Shown here piece after piece: positions 20,261 through 32,965 of a stretch of 64,000 nt of DNA. This stretch comes from Gordionus sp. m RMFG-2023 (lineage: Eukaryota; Nematomorpha; Gordioida; Chordodea; Parachordodidae): the NCBI RefSeq assembly GCF_954871325.1, contig NC_088776.1:33032508-33096507 (forward strand). Reading direction: 5' to 3'. Made by a program: the position numbers and the translations under genes. How positions within the stretch are numbered: the stretch's first letter is position 1; each line of letters begins with the position of its first letter. The notes beneath the pieces were generated by a model. It saw only the letters and a program-made list of their open reading frames with translations. It was not told where the DNA came from and searched no databases.

Positions 20261-21352
20261 TGGGAATTAGAAAGGGCTAAAGGTACATAAATATATGAGA
20301 AATTAGTTATTTTAATATGGTTATAATCTAACACAATAGTTGCTAACAAATTCATAAAATAATAATAAATACAATGGAAATCATAAAAATTTAAAATGCT
20401 AAAGGATGTTGGTAATAATTATCATATTAATTGTCAGCTCACTATAGAATAATTACAATATTTTTTTTATATTAATTTTTGTTTTAAAACAATTTTGTGT
20501 AATAACATAGTGAAACCTTTAAAAAAAATTTTTTTTTTATTTTAATGTGCCAAATAACATTGAAGTTTGGTTGATTTCGACCTTCGAAAAGGTCGATGTT
20601 CTAAACCCTCTTATCACACAAATTTGTATGAAACTAAATGTATCCTTAGAAATGCTTAAAAATATTAAAATCCTTCTTGATAATCCACTAATAATATTCT
20701 TCTATTTATGATCAGGTATTTTTTAGTTGAACCATATATGCAAGTCTGACTAAATAGCAGTATAAAATTTTGAGATCTATTAGAGAAGATCTCTATTATA
20801 TCATCATACCTTTATTCTTTATTTCTCAAGTACGTCGAATATAATTAGCATATATCTTATTAGAGGTGCACCGTATCTTAAATTTTTTTAACCAGGCGGT
20901 TCTTATAAAAAATTATTTATTAACTCCTATATGTAGAATGTAAATTTAATGTAATTATTTAGCCCTTTTTACAAGTAAAGAAAATTCAATAGAAATTGTT
21001 TAAAATTATTGTAATTTTTTTTTATTCGAATACTTTTACTTACAGGATATTATTTCTAGAGGTTAGTGTAGTTATATAACTACTCATACTGAGAAATACT
21101 ATGACTTAATATGCCTTCATTAATATTAACAAACTTGCATTTAAATGGAGATTAAGCTATTGATAAAAGTAAAGAATATCATTTTTATAAAGTACGCCCA
21201 ATAAACATTCCTCAATAAAAAATTTCAACAAATTGGAATACTATATAATTTTTCTATTGACAGACATTTATTCCTTATCGAAGAATATATTATATATATA
21301 TAAGGGACACTTTTGCGTCCCTGTTTCATTACGGCCAATAATATATTACATT
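20261..21352. other. AT-rich; upstream region of the Artemis-like gene
   Basis: Presumably contains its promoter, but no site can be assigned. TCGACCTTCGAAAAGGTCGA (20578-20598) is a short GC-rich hairpin of unknown meaning. Confidence 0.4.
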
Positions 21353-21811
21353 CAGTGGCGTAGCTAGGAATTTTCCTTAGAGAGGGTCCATACATATAAA
21401 AGCCTGGGGGCTAAAAATCATATTTGTTTTTCTTAAAATATAAAAGTCCTAGAATTATTGATCATTTTAATAATGGCTCGATGTGAACCGAATGTTATTA
21501 TAAACAGCTAACTCAATATTTTAGCCAAAAAAATATTGCTCAAGCCTAGAGATTTCACGAATAATGTCTAAACCTTTGTACATCCATGAGCAAAATTTTC
21601 AGGCTTGCATAATTTTCAGGCTTCCATAATAATTTCAATAGTAATATAATATGCTTCCACAAACATCATAACCAGAAAATAATAAATATTCATGGCATTT
21701 ATTTGATATAAAATCACTTTTGAGTCTTTTAAACGTATAATCTAAAAAAAATTTGCTCTGGGGGGGGGGGGGAATCCAAACCCGAAAACCCCTCCCGTAT
21801 CTATGCCACTG
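21353..21811. mobile_element. hAT MITE (CAGTGGCGTAGCTA family), with nested MITE
   Basis: Left end CAGTGGCGTAGCTAGGAATTTTCC, right end CGTATCTATGCCACTG. It shares its ends and the TTCAAAAGACTTAAAAGTxACTTTATATCAAATAAAT block with 57789-58107, in opposite orientation. A copy of the palindromic family (about 21476-21620) has inserted into it. A G12 tract lies at 21764-21775. Confidence 0.75.
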
Positions 21812-23384
21812 TATCCATTCCATTTTGGAAGTGCTCAGGATCGTTCCTGAAAGTAGATTCTATGTATATTGTATTAACGAGTAAATTTTATAAATTAATC
21901 TTTATTTTAGTCAAATACCTATGATTATGAACAATAACACATATCCATCGCCCTGCGTCTAGTTTTGGGTGCATTGAGGTCGCGTCCATATGCGCTTATT
22001 GTGGATAAACAATTAATCTAATTCATATCATTCCAAGTCAAAAATTCGAAATTGTTTTGTGGCGGAAATCTCATCAAAAAATTTAATGGCTGCTTTTTCA
22101 AATGTGCCCGAATACCCCCTGATCCCAAAATACTCGGGGTTTGAGTATTTTTCTTAAAATTGGTCTATGTTTGCAAAATTCCCACAAAAGCAATTTAAAA
22201 TTTTTGAACCCCAAGTAATCTCGCCATAAATATTTGAACACCATAAGGTCAGCCACCTTTAAAAATGTTAATATTCAATCAATCCTCGAGTTAGTAAGCA
22301 TCCTAAAAGAAAATTCTCGATGGTATTATCTTTATAGCCTAGTCAAACAGACTTCGTAAGTATGACTATGCCTATATAAACTAGAAGGCAAGCATATATC
22401 CATCAATAGAAAATTTTAAATTACATTGTTTGCCATTAACATCCTAAGAATATTCGATAGACTCACTTAAACTAACTAAGATCATAGGTAGGAAAGAAAT
22501 CTTAAACTTTGCTATCCAACGAGGAGTTCTCTTTTAGCCATTTAACTCCTCCATATGGTGATATTTTCCCCACCTTTTATAAATAAAATGTTTAAATTAA
22601 GTACCTAGACAGTGTTATAATTCATCTTCAACATTCATCTGTTTAGTCTTCTATATAGCTTCATGTAAACCCTAAAAAGAAGAAAGTTTTTTAAATTCCA
22701 AGAATTTGAGGTTTTTTTTAAAAAAAAATAGATTACATCGAAGCGTTTCATATAAAATACATTGTATTTTTATATATTATATAGTTATTTAGAAAGCTAT
22801 ATAAAAATTGAAATGTATTTCAAAATATATATTGCATAAAAAATGACGTAACCTTTTAGATTTTCATAATTATATAAAAATAATTAAATTATAATATTAC
22901 GCATCGGAATAGGTCAAAAAGGGCGAAAAAAACTAAAACATTCGCCATAGCGAATCTTTTTCAATATTTTAATAATGTTAACCACTCGTTTCCTTGATAA
23001 GTTATAGTTTGCAGATCTGTATCTTCTTGTCAGTCATTTTTAATATACGAAGAATTCCACTGACTGAGAGGAAGCCCTATAACGTTTATCATAATTACAC
23101 TGGAGATGTTTTATAATAAAACTGGCAAGCAAATCCGTGCTCACATTCAGAAGTACCACACGGAATTACTCTTTCAAATCACGGAGGAATTAACTACTTT
23201 CATTATTATCATTCAATATATTCCTCATCCAATTTATTCCGAGATGCACATCGAGCTTCAGTCGAAAATAAGTGGTTTAACTTGCCCTTCCCCATAACGA
23301 ATGTGAAAGTCTGTTGGTCAGTTATCTTTTTCTAAATATTCAATATTAGATAAGATAGCCAAAAAGATAAAACTGTATTTAAAT
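21812..23384. other. AT-rich, no assignable feature
   Basis: Frames here are short and without recognisable motifs, including 23106-23297. ATTTAAAT at 23377-23384 is the left target duplication of the next element. Confidence 0.4.
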
Positions 23385-23666
23385 TAGGCCTATTCAAAAA
23401 CGTATTCGAATCGAATAGTGCATTATTCGTAACGAATCGAATAATTTACTATTTGAATTCGTACGAATAATGAAATCTATTATTTGTATTCGATTCGAAT
23501 AATTTTCGAATAATTGAAATGAATTTTCTTAATAAAATAAATCATACTCAAATATATTGACAAATTTTTTTATTGCAAATTTGATTTCAAACAGAAAATT
23601 ATAATAATCCGATGACAAATAAATAAAATCAAGTTATAAACAGAATTAAAATATTATATTATTCAT

Positions 23667-25516
23667 TTAATTTATAATTTTAAGCCAATTTCTAAGGCAA
23701 ATGGTTTTTCTTATTTTTTCTTCTTTATACGACATGCGGTTTTTTGACAACAAATTAGTGCCAACTGAGAAAAGTCTTTCACACGCAGTTGATGTTCCTT
23801 GTATAGATAAATAATCTCTTGCCATTTTTGAGAGTATGGGGATCCTATGTGCATTTGTCTTCCACCACATTAATGGATCAGTATCACTCTTTGATCTTGG
23901 TTCACTCAGGTAAAAATCGATTTCACATAGTTGAACATAATTTTGTTTAAAAACAATGTCAAGCCTGTTTTGTTGACTTTCATCCTTATTTTGGCAGTTG
24001 TAATTATCAGCAGCTTATAAAATAAAATGATATGTATTTAAATGTGGGTAAATTAAATACCTGTATATCTGCTGTAAATCTCTTTAAACTTGTCTGTTAA
24101 CCTGGATATATCAATATCATAATCAAGAGATATTGATTTAAAATATTCTATTTTGAGCCTGGGATCCAATATTGTAGCTATTATTGCATCATCTGCAGTT
24201 AAATTGTAATAGCCCAACAATTTATCACAAGCCACTTTGAAATCATTGTTAGAGGTTTTATGGAAACAAGGTTTCTCTTTTTTTAAGTGTTCAAGAATTA
24301 GAATATAATAGGGTATAACCAAATTATAAGTAGGATAATTTTCCCCACAAACCATATTTGTAGTCTCATATAAAGGCAATAGGATAGATTTAATTTTTAC
24401 AAGATCGTCCCATTCCTCCTGTATGTTATGTTAATAAAGTATTATTTACCTAACCTCTGATAATTGTTTTTCTTGAAGAATAATAATATTAGTTATAACT
24501 TCATTAACTAATTTTTTTATAGCAGGCTTTAACAATAAGCCCCTTTCAATCATTTGGTAGGTGCTATTCCACCTTATTTCACAATCCAATTTGGGTTTTA
24601 AAAAATTTATAGGAGGATGTAGTGAACTACATATATTTTTTAATAAATTTAATTTTTTAGGAGAATTACGTATCATCCTAATAATGTTTCGTAGTTTTAA
24701 AATTGATGGATTTAAAATTTTTAAAATTTCTTTGGATATTAAATTAATAACATGAGCAAAGCATCGAATGTGCGCTATTTTTATTGATGGATATTTTAAA
24801 GAAAATGTATCAATAAATGTTTTATTATTAGTAGCATTATCTAGAGTTATATAAAAATTTTCATTCTCCAAATTATAATTTTTAATTATTTTAATAAAGG
24901 CTTTAAATATGTTTTCACCTGAATGTTGTTTATTTATTGGAGCAACATCCAAAATTATGTTATTTATTTTAAAATTATCATCAATAAAATGGGCTGTTAA
25001 CCCTAAAAAAGGAACCTGAGTTGGGCTAGTCCAAATATCAAATGAAAAATTAATCTGACATTTATTTTTGTATATTATAACCTTTACCAACTGTTCTTTT
25101 TCTGCAAATGTATTATACATATGATCATCAATAAAATGGGCTGTTAACCCTAAAAAAGGAACCTGAGTTGGGCTAGTCCAAATATCAAATGAAAAATTAA
25201 TCTGACATTTATTTTTGGATATTATATCCTTTACCAACTGTTCTTTTTCTGCAAATGTATTATACATATGCAATTTAAGAGTATTGGAGCATATTGATTT
25301 TATAGAAGAATCAAGATCATTTATAAAATCAGGTGAATTAACAATTTTAAAAGATAAATTATTATTAATAAATAATTTTAGTAAGTTATCTTTATAATTA
25401 ATTTTTTTAGATAAAGAAAAAGGTGATATAGGCTTTAAAAAAGTGTCAATTTTATTACTGTTTTTACAGATGTGAATGAAACCTATTATAATTATTACAG
25501 ATTGGCAGGTTATCAA
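23667..25516 (-). CDS. hAT transposase
   Basis: Exons 25516-24455, 24418-24061 and 24013-23667 join in frame across introns of 36 nt (24419-24454) and 47 nt (24014-24060). Recognisable are INFSFDIWTSPTQVPFLGLTAHF (first catalytic Asp region), ITLDNATNNKTF (second Asp), HIRCFAHVINLISK, DCEIRWNSTYQMIER, EEWDDL and the C-terminal dimerisation block GTSTACERLFSVGTNLLSKNR with the usual W at WWKTN. It would cut and paste the element. Two faults are visible: residues around the first catalytic block are duplicated in tandem (two copies of about 49 residues, period 147 bp), and no BED zinc finger is seen at the N-terminus. Otherwise frames are intact, so it was probably active recently. Confidence 0.88.
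25122..25271 (-). repeat. 147-bp tandem duplication within the hAT transposase
   Basis: The segment with CCAACTGTTCTTTTTCTGCA and TTGGGCTAGTCCAAATATCA occurs twice in tandem (about 24978-25124 and 25125-25271) with only two or three differences. It repeats the DIWTSPTQVPFLGLTAH region in frame. Confidence 0.9.
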
Positions 25517-25719
25517 ATAGAAATGACAAATGTTAGATTTATTTTAAAAAAAACAATTTATTAAATATTACGAATAATTCGTTTTATTCGAATCGAATAA
25601 ATGATTATTCGTATTCGGATAAAACAAATAATTTATTATTCGTATTCGTAATTATTCGTTTCTATTCGAATTATTCGAATCGAATATTCGAATTTTTTTT
25701 GAATAGGCCTAATTTAAAT

Positions 25720-26739
25720 ATAGTTAATTACTAGGATTATCGGAATTAGTATTAAATTTTACATATTGTCTATTAAGGAAGTAATGAATGAATTTTCGTT
25801 GATACCAGAATGCCTTCTATTTTCTTCAATATTGCTAATCCAAATTTATTTATTTCCTTAGCTTCTTGAGATATTCATATTTTCTCCTATTAAATAAATA
25901 TTTAAAATATAAGATATAGAATTACCAGGCATATCCTTAAACGATTTCAAAACATGAGTAGTTGGCTTTATTAATTTTTTGACGTTAGAATTGTTCTTGT
26001 CATTCAAATAGAATATACACCAAGGCTTCAACATTTTCTAACTAGGTGGACCCCGTTAAATTTTGCACTGTTAATAGAATTTGCTGAATTTTTGAAATGC
26101 GTATATAGGGCCTTAATTCCAAATTTTCTTAACAGTATGAAGACAGCTAGACACCCATCATACATCATACCCTTTTAACCTTCAGCAACTAAATTCCTTA
26201 TTCAAACAGTATATGATTCAACGCCTTTAGATTTTTATTAATGTATAAACTAAATATTGTGGCAATAAATGTTTTGCAGTGATTAATCCTTATAATACTT
26301 TTTTTCGAGCACAGCTAATTCTAAATTGTGATTTAAACAATACCAGGGCATTGTAGTTGGATATATTGTTAAATATTCTTTTTTTTTAGAAACAATTAAA
26401 CTGAGGAAGGCTTAGTTAAAATGTCCAATTACATTAATATTAGGATTGTGCCATTATTAAATATCAAATGGGCCCATATTTAACGTTTTTAAAAAATATC
26501 GGATTGGTCATAAAAAAAAATCAATCCGATATTTTTGATTATTTTATATTGTGTATATAATTATATAACCATTTTTTATTTTATATATAATTTCATAATA
26601 AAAGGATCCAAAGTTCAATTTATTTGTAATTTTAAAAAAAAATCGAATTGCTTTAAAAGATAATGCTAAAAATTTGTTATTATTTTTTTATATTATCTGC
26701 AACAAGAAAAGGGTTTAAACATATCCAACGAGTATTTAG
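25720..26739. other. AT-rich, no feature seen
   Basis: AATCCGATATTTTT occurs in both orientations near 26500-26530, forming a weak hairpin (GTTTTTAAAAAATATCGGATTGG..CCAATCCGATATTTTTG). No gene. Confidence 0.4.
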
Positions 26740-27120
26740 CTAGTGCTATTAAACTTCGATTTAGCCAGCTAACTCAAGATTTTACCTATTATAAAATTAC
26801 CAAAGTTTGAAGATTTTGCTCAGAGATGATAGAAAGCTTTGATCTATCGACCATATTTCGATGGTTAGGTAATATTATTTTTTAAATGTTTTTAAAAAAT
26901 CGGTTTAACAGCAAAATCGCTTCATCTAAGCCTATTTTTATAACCGTCTAACTAAATATTTTAGCCAGAAAAATATTGCATAAGCCTCGAGATTTTGCTA
27001 ATAAATGCCCAAACCTTTATGCCATCGATGAGCAAAATTTTCAGGCCAGCGCAATATTTTTCTTGATAAAATAATGAGTTAGCCAATTTTAAAAATCGGC
27101 TCAAAAGGAATTTTGTATCA
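26740..27120. repeat. two adjacent copies of the palindromic MITE family
   Basis: About 26740-26900 and 26905-27120. The second is nearly full length, with TAACCGTCTAACTAAATATTTTAGCCAG on the left and AATGAGTTAGCCAATTTTAAAAATCGGCTC on the right. Both have the AAGCCTCGAGATTTTGCT core. Confidence 0.7.
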
Positions 27121-27799
27121 CTAAACACTACATTCAGATAAACATTGCCCCTATTTAAGATGATTAACTTTTGGAGAGTAAAACAATAAGGGTGAATCCT
27201 AGTTCAAAATTTGTTTGGCCTGGGTTAAACATAAATAGTTTCAAAAATTAGATGAACCAGGATAGTAAGAAACAAAAAAAATATTAATCATTAATAATTT
27301 CCCCGCTTCTATAATATAGGTCATATTCCCTCTTCCCATGTTCTATATAACTAATCAATTCCTCTTCATTATTAGGATTTTGAATCCTGGCAAAATTTTT
27401 TCAATCAATAAACATATTTTCTATTGGATTCAGATTTAAACTATAACAAATTTAACAACCACACAGGTCTAAGTATATTCTATCAACTAATTAACATTTT
27501 ACATAGTGGTAGTCTGTCAAATATATATCCCATACATGGGTCCAGGCCTAGCTACACCCATTGGGGGGGGCAGACAAAAGTTTTGAAGGGGCAGTTAAAA
27601 AAAATTTCAACATCATAGAATGAATATTTAAGTTATTTGAATTACAAAAGTAAATATATAACCATATATAAAAATATACAGAAAATATAATTATGATCAA
27701 ATATGTTTATAAAATTAAATAGAAAATAAGAATTGACTCATAACTGGAAAGTAATAAGTTGATTTAATGATTTTGCAAATATTATATAATAATATTGAT

Positions 27800-30700
27800 T
27801 AGAGCTCTGCATTGAGCGGGTTTTTGGACCAAAAGCCCGCCCATAGAATGTTTTAAAAAAATTTTAACCCGCCCATAGTTTTCAAAAAAATTAAACCCGC
27901 TCGCCTATAATTTTCAAAAAAATATACCCGCCCATTAGTCTAAAATTTTTTACCTGCCCTCCCATTATTTATAAAAAAATTTTAACCCAAGCCCGCTTAA
28001 ATTTAATTATGGTCATTCTTTCATTTTTTTAAGCATCTAATAAAAATATTTCATTACTCCTCTATAAAAAGTTTATTTAGGAAATTAATGTAAGTATAAA
28101 AATAATCAATGTAAATTATGGACAATTTATTTGATCAAATTGAATATTTATGAAAAAAATATAAATGTAAAATTAATATAATATGTTATAATGCAAAAAT
28201 AATAATGAATCGACATTTTCTGGATTCAAACACGTTCTTCTTTGTTCTAAAAATCTTACAGCAATGCTAAATCCGCGTTCGAAAGAAGCACTAGTTGCAG
28301 GAATTGCTAATATTTTTCTTGCTAATCTTGATAACTTTGGCAAATCTCTTTCTTGTCGTTTCCACCAAAGTAGGATATCCGTTTGAAGTATATCCTCTTC
28401 CTCAATCGAGATCTTTAAATAAATGTGAAACCAATAATAATAAATTTAATAAAGTAATTTTAAATTAATTGTAATATGCAACTTAAAATTTTGCTAAATT
28501 ATACATATCAAAACTGGTTATTTTAAGATTTAAATATTTTGTAATGTCATTAGTTACAATACTCTCCTCTGTAACAACCTCATCCTCCCATATGTTGGGG
28601 TTTAATTTTGAAGCGGATGCTATTTATTTCAAACATTGTATTTAATAGAGCTAAGCAATTTTATAATTTATTAATACCCTTTAATTTGATTCTCTTTGCA
28701 TTTGGGGAAAGGGGTAAAATCAGATTTTCATCCACGTCGATGATATATTCTTTGATGCAAATCAAATCCAACATGTTTTCAATATGTTTTTTTTTACTTC
28801 ATTAATTTCTTCCGACGTCAACATCCTCATTTGTCGGAACTTTGGGATTAACAATGTTGAAATTTTATGAAGCATATGGATTTCAAATTTTTCAATTATA
28901 ATATTCTTAGCTCTTTTCTTTATTAAATCTATTTCTTCTTCACACTTTGTTTTTCCCATTATAACCATATTTATTTGACTATGCTCATGTAGAAGAAGAT
29001 TATACCTATTTTTTGTATAAATAATGAAATGATATGCATAAATCCCAAAATACTAATTTTTATACATAAGAACGTTCTGTAGTGTAGGCCTGCAGTCGCT
29101 CTCAAGAACATTAGTTGCATCTTTATATGGCTCCAAATAATCTATCAGTGTTTTTAAACCTTCCTTTCCCATAGATCCCATTTTTTCACTCATATCACGA
29201 GATTGTAAGAAAGATGAAATCTCATCATACGTTATATAAATGCTTTGTAGCATCTTATGTTTTGTATTCCATCTTATATCAATATTTTGTTGTAACGTCT
29301 TGCTCAGATATTTTATGTTGCCACTTTGTTTAAAATAAGTGGTCAACGATTTTTCAGTGATCAAAATGTTATTAATCTCAGGATTTCCAAAATAAAAGTT
29401 GTCTGGAAAGCATTGCGGAGAATTGTGTTCAACATATGTGCTGAACAGTTTAGTCTATTAAATCTAATATTTAAAAAAATAAACGGAAAATATAGTTCTC
29501 TAAATATGAATGTTTTTATTTAGGTGTATACAGAACAGAATCTCTCATAAATTATTAATCTACCAATTAGTTAAATTTTATAAAATTTAACAAAAAATTT
29601 ACCCTTCCAGCGCTTTTTTAATATTTGCTCCTTGGTCGGTGACGAAGATGAGCTTGGAAAAGTATTCTCGGGGCACACCAAGTTTTAAAAAATTTTTAAT
29701 AATAAGAATATTTTTTCCCGTCTTTTTTTCCTCTGGAAATTTTCAAATAAAAAGAATTTTTTTTTCTAATTTCCAATTTTGTATATAATGGATTGATAAA
29801 GATATATAATCGGTTTTTGTAAAATCCTCGCACCACATATCTGTAGTACATGAGCAAATAGAATTTTTTATCATTTCTCCAATTTTAGGAAATAATATTT
29901 CTTTAAGATCCTCAGTAACTTTGGATATGTGCCTGCTAACGGTTGTGGGGCAATTAATAATTTTTTCGGCTTCCAATTTTCTATATGTGGCCCCTAAGTC
30001 TAAAAATCTTTGTAAAATATTTACAAATCCTGGTCCTTGAATGGCTTGAAATGGCCTAAATAAAGATAAAAGAATAATTTAATAAAAATTAAAATACCTA
30101 ATATCTCTAGCGCAATATTCTACAAAATTGGCGATTAGACCCGATTTTATCGTGTTGTTTAATTAAGAATTGTCTTTTTGAAAATATCCGGATATTTTTT
30201 TATTATCTATCAAATCTTCACAATTTGCAGATGAACATTGATGACGAAGGAAGAAGGATGTGCCACTTTTGTTATTATATTTATAGATAGATTCGCAATC
30301 ATTGCAGCGAATCCAATCTAGCTTTTTGTCATTTTCATCGAAAATGATTTTAAATTGTTTACACATTGGAGATTTTAGTTTATTATTATCTGAATTTTCT
30401 TTTAATTTATATAAATTATTTTTTATTTTTTTAGATATATTTTCTTAATTCATAATAAAATTTTAAAATAAAAATTAAATTAAAATATATTTTTTTATTA
30501 AAAATTATGCTATAAAAAATAAAATTTATATATTATATAATAAAATAAAATAAAAATGAAAAGGGCAATTATAAAGATAAACAATTATTACTAAAATAAA
30601 ATAATACAATGCAGATTGCAAACCCAAAAAAGGGAAATTTTAAGAGAAATGTTTTATTACATTCGCATAAAAGGAAATTTTTAATAGACAAAAATGTTTA

Positions 30701-31051
30701 TTTATTCTAAGAAAAAAGTTTTATTGTTGTGTTTATTTATTACATAATATAGTTAGGTAAATGTTCTCCACTTAAAAAAAAACGATTAGTACAATAAAAA
30801 AAGATATAATGTTATTATAGTTCATTTAAACAATTATTTTTTTTTAGTTTGTTTTTGAACAAAAATTTCAAATTTCCTTAACTCGCCCGCCCATTGTTCA
30901 AGTTTCTTAACCCGCCAGCCCAGCCCACCCATGGTTTCAAATTTTTTTTAACCCGCCCGACCATAGTTTCAAATTTTTTTTAATTCGCCCGCCTGCTCAT
31001 TTTCTAAAAAATTTTTCACGCACCCATCCGCCCGCCCAATGCAGACCTATA
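27800..31051 (-). mobile_element. hAT transposon, degraded, with CCCGCCC subterminal repeats
   Basis: 3252 bp. Ends TAGAGCTCTGCATTGAGCGGG and CCCGCCCAATGCAGACCTATA, flanks ATATTGAT (27792-27799) and ATGTTGAT (31052-31059), 7 of 8 identical. Both ends carry four to six spaced copies of AACCCGCCCATAGTTTTCAAAAAAAT in opposite orientation, unusually GC-rich for this DNA. A transposase pseudogene lies between. Confidence 0.88.
28230..30366 (-). pseudogene. hAT transposase with BED zinc finger, broken
   Basis: From right to left: 30366-30163 encodes a BED finger (WIRCNDC...FFLRHQC), 29976-29743 the CPTTVSRHISK and STTDMWCEDFTKTDYISLSIHY-type region with the first catalytic Asp, 29364-29053 the NIDIRWNTKHKMLQSIY segment, 28968-28762 a helical piece, and 28405-28250 the C-terminal dimerisation block (WWKRQERDLPKLSRLARKIL, then ATSASFERGFS). 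Frame breaks separate the pieces; a few may be introns. Not functional as read. Confidence 0.85.
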
Positions 31052-31059
31052 ATGTTGAT

Positions 31060-32965
31060 ATCATTTAATTGTGCTTGTATAATACTTGTTAGGGATTCAA
31101 TTACAAAATATATATAACTATATTGTAATTGATATTATGATCAATGATTGAGCAGTGTAAAATTAATAAAAAAGCATTAACAGTTAATTTAGGTTGAGAT
31201 ATTTCCAATAGTCATAGTTTTAGTTATGTATTTTCCATATTTTAATAAAACCAAGTTACCCTTTCTTATATTAATACTTGAAAGTTTATCTGATTTAATA
31301 ATTCTCTTCAATGATGAAAAAATTGACTTACAACGGGCAATTATAACTGATATAGAATATTTGGAAATACATTTTTACATGGGTATAAAAATTTGACTCC
31401 AGTTTATTAATTAGTTTATACAAAAATAATTGTGGAAATATTTTAGTCTTGTGATCCTCTTCAATGTTTTCTGCAATTACAATGTTTTCCAAGGTCCTTT
31501 TATTTGAACTTACTTCCAGTTGGTAAAAGCCATTTTGGTATAAGTTGATTCAAAATTGTTTAAGTTATAGATCCTACAAAAAAATTGCATTAGCTTCAAT
31601 TAATTATTTAACCTCTTCCAATTTATAAAACTTTAAAGAAAATTCTCTTCCATTATTAGTAACAGTCATTTTAAGTGATGTTGGTATTATTAAAAAGCCC
31701 AATTTGGATCGATTTTTAAAAATGGTTGATTTTGATTTTAGTCAAAATAACATTATGTAAGCCCCAATTTGGAAAATATATATCCCAAGCCTTTCCCCCA
31801 TCTTTGAGCAAAATCTCCAGACTTAATTTTGGTTATAATTTTAATCAGGTCGTGTTTTAAAATTGACCCAAAGTTGGCTTATTTGGCAATACCTAATTTA
31901 CAGTATAAATTATTTGCAATAGGAATAATTAAAAAAATCTAACCTCTCCATTTTGTTTTTGAAAGCTCAGGCTCATTTTCTTTAATCTGAATCTTGGCAC
32001 ATTCATTTTCACCTTCATCCACCAAAACTATATTTACATTTTCTATTGTTCCTCATTACAATATGAGGTGCAGTTGGAGCTATTAGGTATTTCAGTAGAC
32101 ATTTACCAGATAGTGGTTTAAACAGCAGTTTTTTCTCTCCCATTACTTTCTTATTTTTAAAAAATATTTGCCAGAGGACAGGTGTAAATTTTTTTGAAGG
32201 GTGGGGGGGGGGTAGGCAGTTTAAGTTTTTCCCTGCAACCCCCCCCCCCCCCCCCATCCAATGGACTTAAAATTGGGCGAAGTGTTTTAATTTTTAATTA
32301 CAATTATCAGTAAAATAATTAAATCACCCTTAGATTAAAATAACTTAAAATTATAATTTTAATAAAGGCTTATAAATTATAAACTTTAACAAAAATTAAT
32401 TTTGGCTTCTAAATAAATATTTTTAAATATATTTTGCATCTAAGATAATGTGACGGGTAAAGTTTTGACGGATAACTTGTGACAGCGATTTATCACAATC
32501 AAAACTTAATGAAAATAAGTTAAATGTTAAAGAACTTTACTACAATCAAAACGAATAACGCTGATCAATAAAAAAAATTTCTATCTATTTTTTTGGAATT
32601 GGGACTGAAGAATGTTTTGAAATGATTTGTCGCACGATAATAATCTTGATAAAACACTATATTAATTAAGACCATGAAAACAACTAAAACACACACGATA
32701 AATAAAAAAATTAAATCACAAAGATCAAAAATGATAAAATAATACAAAAAAAGTTGCTTATATATAAATAAAAATAATATAATTAGAATAAAATATTTTA
32801 TTTAATTTGTTTCTGAAGGTAAAATAAAAAAAACTTTAATTTGAATTACCTTTCGAAGTAAATGAAACATATGTTTTTTGAATATTATTCACAATTAAAA
32901 CTAATAGTTTTTTTAAAACAAGAAAAAACGACTTATTAACATTATCCTTAATAAATATTTATTAT
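31060..32965. other. AT-rich with transposon debris
   Basis: Minus-strand 31345-31200 reads CKSIFSSLKRIIKSDKL.., like the dimerisation end of a TTF-type hAT transposase. About 31690-31885 is a strongly decayed copy of the palindromic MITE. G10 (32203-32213) and a long C run (32240-32255) lie near 32200. No gene. Confidence 0.45.

Larger units (their letters stand above)
23385..25711 (-). mobile_element. hAT transposon, nearly complete, with perfect 8-bp TSD
   Basis: 2327 bp. Termini TAGGCCTATTCAAAAA and TTTTTTTTGAATAGGCCTA are inverted repeats, and both flanks are ATTTAAAT (23377-23384 and 25712-25719). The subterminal regions are dense in CGAATAATTCG-type motifs, likely transposase binding sites. 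One transposase gene runs on the minus strand. Confidence 0.92.
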
